Positions 60,977 through 64,000 of a stretch of 64,000 nt of DNA are shown here, one piece after another. The position numbers and the translations under genes were made by a program. The notes beneath the pieces were generated by a model. The model was not told the DNA's origin. It worked only from the letters and a program-made list of their open reading frames with translations, and did no database searches. Position 1 is the first letter of the stretch. The number at the start of each line of letters is the position of its first letter. The DNA is from Candidatus Enterenecus stercoripullorum (GTDB lineage: Bacteria > Bacillota > Clostridia > Oscillospirales > Oscillospiraceae): assembly GCA_018716015.1 (NCBI GenBank), contig DVKM01000057.1, positions 1 to 64,000 of the forward strand, written 5' to 3'.

Positions 60977-61603
60977 ATGATGGGGCGTTTTGCAAAAAGA
61001 CCAATGGTGAGCCGTACTGAGGGAGACGGCGAACTGTTTTCTCTTTTGATTTTGGGAGTCTGCTTCTTTCTGGGCTTGTTGTCTGGTTTACTTTTTGCCT
61101 CGTTGGGGCAAGCCAGTCCAGAGTTATCCGCTTATTTGCAGGATTACTTTCAGGCTGCGGGGGCAAGCGGCGGCTGGAGGCCGGCCATCTGGACCGTGAT
61201 TTGGGATTTGGTCCGATGGCCTCTGGCGGCACTGGTATTTGGGTTTACCGCATTGGGCGTTTTTTGTGTCCCCGCGCTGCTGCTGGCCCGGGGGTTTTTA
61301 CTCTCCTATTCCGTTTCCCTGTTTTTACGCCTGTTCGGCGGCGGAGGGCTATTGGCGGCGTTGGCTGCATTCGGCGTGACTGCCTTGTTTGTTTTGCCCG
61401 TATTATTTGCGGTAAGCTGCGATGCGTTTCGGTCCTCGCTGGGCAAGGTGGGGAACCATGGCGATATTGTGATTTTCCCCCTGCATCAGAAATTGGCCAT
61501 GCTGATTCCGTCTGCCGGGCTGATTGTCGCCGCAACGGCATTGCAGTGGGTGGTCATGCCGGTGCTGTTGGATGCGGTCTGTGCCCGTTTTTTTGTTTCG
61601 TGA
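60977..61603 (+). CDS. SpoIIM-like (stage II sporulation protein M family) membrane protein
   Basis: Multi-TM, LGVCFFLGLLSGLLFASLGQASPELSAYLQDYF and LLARGFLLSYSVSLFLRLFGGGG. Confidence 0.72.
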   Translation: MMGRFAKRPMVSRTEGDGELFSLLILGVCFFLGLLSGLLFASLGQASPELSAYLQDYFQAAGASGGWRPAIWTVIWDLVRWPLAALVFGFTALGVFCVPALLLARGFLLSYSVSLFLRLFGGGGLLAALAAFGVTALFVLPVLFAVSCDAFRSSLGKVGNHGDIVIFPLHQKLAMLIPSAGLIVAATALQWVVMPVLLDAVCARFFVS

Positions 61604-61626
61604 GAGAAGAGAGAGGTAGTGAGCAT

Positions 61627-62505
61627 ATGGATTATCTGGCTGGCTATGAAGCGTGGTTGAGCTATGAAAAAAAGGCCGCGGCAAACACGCTGTGTTCATA
61701 TACGAGAGATGTCCGCCAGTTTTCCCAGTGGATGGAGGGTGAGCGGCTGGAGCTTTCCCAGGCGACCCAAGCGGATATCAAGCGCTATGCGCTCTACCTT
61801 GGAAAACATGGCAAGTCCGACGCCACCATTGTCCGGTCTGTGGCGGCGCTGAAATCCTTCTATGGATACCTGCAAAGCATCCATGTCGTTCCCGTCAATC
61901 CCGCCAAAGGCTTTACCCCCACCAAAATCGAGCGGAAGCTGCCTGCAATTCTGAACAGTAAAGAGGTAGACCTGTTTCTGGATCAGCCGGATCCTTCCGA
62001 TGCGAAAGGCTGCCGGGACAAGGCGATGCTGGAGGTGCTTTACGCTACTGGGATCCGCGTGTCTGAACTAATTGCGCTAAACATCCAGGACGTCAATCTG
62101 CCGGTAAGCTTTCTTCGCTGTGCGGGCAAGCGCAAAGAGCGTATTGTTCCACTTTACCGGGGCGCTGTCAAGGCGTTGGAGGCCTATATCAAGGAAGTGC
62201 GGCCACAGCTTCTGGAGGATCCTCAGGAGACCGCGCTGTTCGTCAATATGAACGGTGAACGGATGAGCCGCCAGGGTTTCTGGAAAATCGTCAAGCATTA
62301 TCAGGAGAAAGCTGGGATCAGCAAAGATATCACGCCCCACACCCTCCGGCACTCCTTTGCCGCGCATTTGCTGGAGAACGGCGCGGATCTGAAATCCATT
62401 CAGGAAATGTTAGGTCATGCGGATATCTCTTCCACGCAGATCTATACCCAAATCGTCAGTCAAAAGCTGAAGGATGTGTACATCAAGGCCCACCCCAGGG
62501 CCTGA
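61627..62505 (+). CDS. xerD: Tyrosine recombinase XerC/XerD
   Basis: LYATGIRVSELIALNIQDVNL; TPHTLRHSFAAHLLENGADLKSIQEMLGHADISSTQIYTQI. Confidence 0.94.
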   Translation: MDYLAGYEAWLSYEKKAAANTLCSYTRDVRQFSQWMEGERLELSQATQADIKRYALYLGKHGKSDATIVRSVAALKSFYGYLQSIHVVPVNPAKGFTPTKIERKLPAILNSKEVDLFLDQPDPSDAKGCRDKAMLEVLYATGIRVSELIALNIQDVNLPVSFLRCAGKRKERIVPLYRGAVKALEAYIKEVRPQLLEDPQETALFVNMNGERMSRQGFWKIVKHYQEKAGISKDITPHTLRHSFAAHLLENGADLKSIQEMLGHADISSTQIYTQIVSQKLKDVYIKAHPRA

Positions 62506-62515
62506 GCAGGATGCC

Positions 62516-62554
62516 ACGGCAAGTCTGCCTTCCATGGTCAGGCTTGCCGTTTTT
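62516..62554 (+). terminator. Terminator after xerD
   Basis: ACGGCAAG...CTTGCCGTTTTT stem-loop. Confidence 0.7.
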
Positions 62555-62556
62555 CC

Positions 62557-62585
62557 TTGCCATGGCAAGGGCGGTATGGTAAAAT
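62557..62585 (+). promoter_or_regulatory. Promoter of ruvC with -35 inside a perfect palindrome
   Basis: TTGCCA-17-TAAAAT; CCTTGCCATGGCAAGG at 62555-62570. Confidence 0.6.
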
Positions 62586-62610
62586 GTTTAAATAGGCAGG
62601 AGGGAATAGC

Positions 62611-63117
62611 ATGCTGATTTTAGGAATCGATCCGGGCTACGCCATCGTCGGTTTCGGGGTAGTGGAAAGTTCCGGAGGAAAGCAGCGTCTGGTCAGCTGC
62701 GGCGCGATCAACACGCCTGCCGGCATGGCCCTTCCTGCCCGGCTGCTTCAGATTGCGTGGGATATGGAAGCGCTGATCGGACGGTTTCACCCCCAGGCCA
62801 TGGCTATCGAGGAGCTGTTTTTCAATCATAACGTGACCACGGGAATCGGGGTCGCCCAGGCCAGGGGAGTCATCCTGATGACGGCTGAGAAGCTGGCAGT
62901 TCCGATCTATGAGTACAACCCGTCTCAGGTCAAGCAGGCTGTGGTAGGCTATGGGAAGGCAGAGAAGCGGCAGGTCATGGAAATGACCAAACGGCTGTTG
63001 GGCCTATCTTCCGTCCCAAAGCCAGATGACGCTGCGGACGCGGTGGCCATCGCCCTGTGTCATGCCCGTTCCGCTACCTCTTTATTAAAAGTATATCACC
63101 GATCATCCGAACATTAA
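62611..63117 (+). CDS. ruvC: Crossover junction endodeoxyribonuclease RuvC
   Basis: MLILGIDPGYAIVGFGVVE; AIEELFFNHNVTTGIGVAQARG; KPDDAADAVAIALCHAR. Confidence 0.96.
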   Translation: MLILGIDPGYAIVGFGVVESSGGKQRLVSCGAINTPAGMALPARLLQIAWDMEALIGRFHPQAMAIEELFFNHNVTTGIGVAQARGVILMTAEKLAVPIYEYNPSQVKQAVVGYGKAEKRQVMEMTKRLLGLSSVPKPDDAADAVAIALCHARSATSLLKVYHRSSEH

Positions 63118-63136
63118 CGCCAAAGGAAGCTGATCC

Positions 63137-63742
63137 ATGTTTTACTATGTCCAAGGCACTGTTGCCTACATCGGGCCCTACCTGGCTGTGATGGACTGCG
63201 GCGGGGTGGGCTATGCCTGCCGTACCACCAATCACACCATCGCCGCTCTGACCCGTGGGAAGACGGCCAGGCTGTATACATACCTCCATGTCAGGGAGGA
63301 AGTATTTGAACTTTACGGCTTTGTCTCAGAAAACGAGCGGAGCTGTTTTGAAATGCTGATCGGGATTTCCGGTGTTGGGCCCAAAGCGGCCTTGGCCATT
63401 CTTTCCTCCAACACGCCGGAGGGATTGGCTTTGGCCATTGTGTCCGGCAACGAAAAGGCATTGACCTCCGCCCCGGGGGTCGGGAAAAAGATCGCCCAGC
63501 GGATCATTCTGGAGCTGAAGGACAAACTGGCCAAGGGCCAGCTGCCTGCCGGCAGCGGAGAGAGCTTTGCAGGGGGCGTTACGGTCATCCCGGAAAATAA
63601 GGCCAGCGAGGCCGCCGCCGCTCTGGCGGTGCTGGGATATACCCAGGGGGAGATCAGCGCAGCCCTCAAAGGCATCGACGTGGACGCCCTGTCGCTGGAG
63701 GATGTGATCAAGCAGGCCCTTAAAAAGATGGTGAAGGGGTGA
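63137..63742 (+). CDS. ruvA: Holliday junction DNA helicase subunit RuvA
   Basis: MFYYVQGTVAYIGPYLAVMDCGGVGYAC; LIGISGVGPKAALAILS; APGVGKKIAQRIILELKDKL. Confidence 0.96.
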   Translation: MFYYVQGTVAYIGPYLAVMDCGGVGYACRTTNHTIAALTRGKTARLYTYLHVREEVFELYGFVSENERSCFEMLIGISGVGPKAALAILSSNTPEGLALAIVSGNEKALTSAPGVGKKIAQRIILELKDKLAKGQLPAGSGESFAGGVTVIPENKASEAAAALAVLGYTQGEISAALKGIDVDALSLEDVIKQALKKMVKG

Positions 63743-63841
63743 GCGGGATGTGCCTTCAGGGGCGACTCACCTTTTGGAATATCTTCTGATTCTGGATTGC
63801 GGTCACAATGTCGGTATCGTTTCTCAACGCCACGGTGATCC

Positions 63842-64000
63842 ATGATCCCCTGGCTGCTCAGCAGCCTGGTGCGCAGCGGGGTAGGGATCACCCTCCTGCT
63901 CTCTCCCAGATACCCGCCCAGCTTTACTATGCGCTGGGGTGAGAAAAAGAGCAGGGCGATCATCCGGCTTGTGGCGGCCCTTGAAACTGTCTTCTCCTTT
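63842..64000 (+). CDS. Uncharacterised protein, N-terminal part (runs off window end)
   Basis: Open frame MIPWLLSSLVRSGVGITLLLSPRYPPSFTMRWGEKKSRAIIRLVAALETVFSF to the last base; no family recognised. Confidence 0.4.
   Translation, partial: MIPWLLSSLVRSGVGITLLLSPRYPPSFTMRWGEKKSRAIIRLVAALETVFSF

Overview
This 64-kb window looks like core chromosome of a high-GC, spore-forming Firmicute, most likely a gut Oscillospiraceae/Clostridia lineage (inferred from gene content and codon style, not searched). I recognise about 60 protein genes. In order they are: Trk K+ uptake; rRNA methyltransferase/dprA/topA/trmFO; plsX/acpP/rnc; scpAB; ytfJ and a D,D-carboxypeptidase; cmk/plsC/ispH-rpsA fusion; deoC and a BMP-type nucleoside ABC transporter; a stand-alone Spo0A-C-like regulator; a SleC-like peptidoglycan-binding cluster; rex-SLH; tRNA-Arg(ACG); a GntR-ABC operon; rubrerythrin; pyrCFKD plus a phosphatase-GNAT fusion; RNase P RNA; murD; three tandem M42 peptidases; yunB/ligA; a secreted nuclease; lacZ; a fused CotJA-CotJB plus CotJC; yaaA; the SCIFF peptide and its radical-SAM maturase (scfA/scfB); a SpoIIM-like protein; xerD; ruvC; ruvA. 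I see no CRISPR array, prophage or intact IS element. The items most worth following up are: (1) a 126-nt arm bounded by a perfect 21-bp inverted repeat inside the P12 region of RNase P RNA; (2) an orphan Spo0A-C protein preceded by 0A-box-like repeats; (3) a spore-lysis-like locus in which the parts of a SleC-like enzyme appear split over three ORFs; (4) a CotJA-CotJB fusion; (5) a 150-bp offset duplication of the deoC 3' end flanking a two-hairpin module; (6) an internal ribosome-binding site and a possible internal promoter in the ispH-rpsA fusion; (7) the SCIFF/ScfB ranthipeptide locus with a terminator between peptide and maturase. All calls were made by eye; no database search or folding was run.
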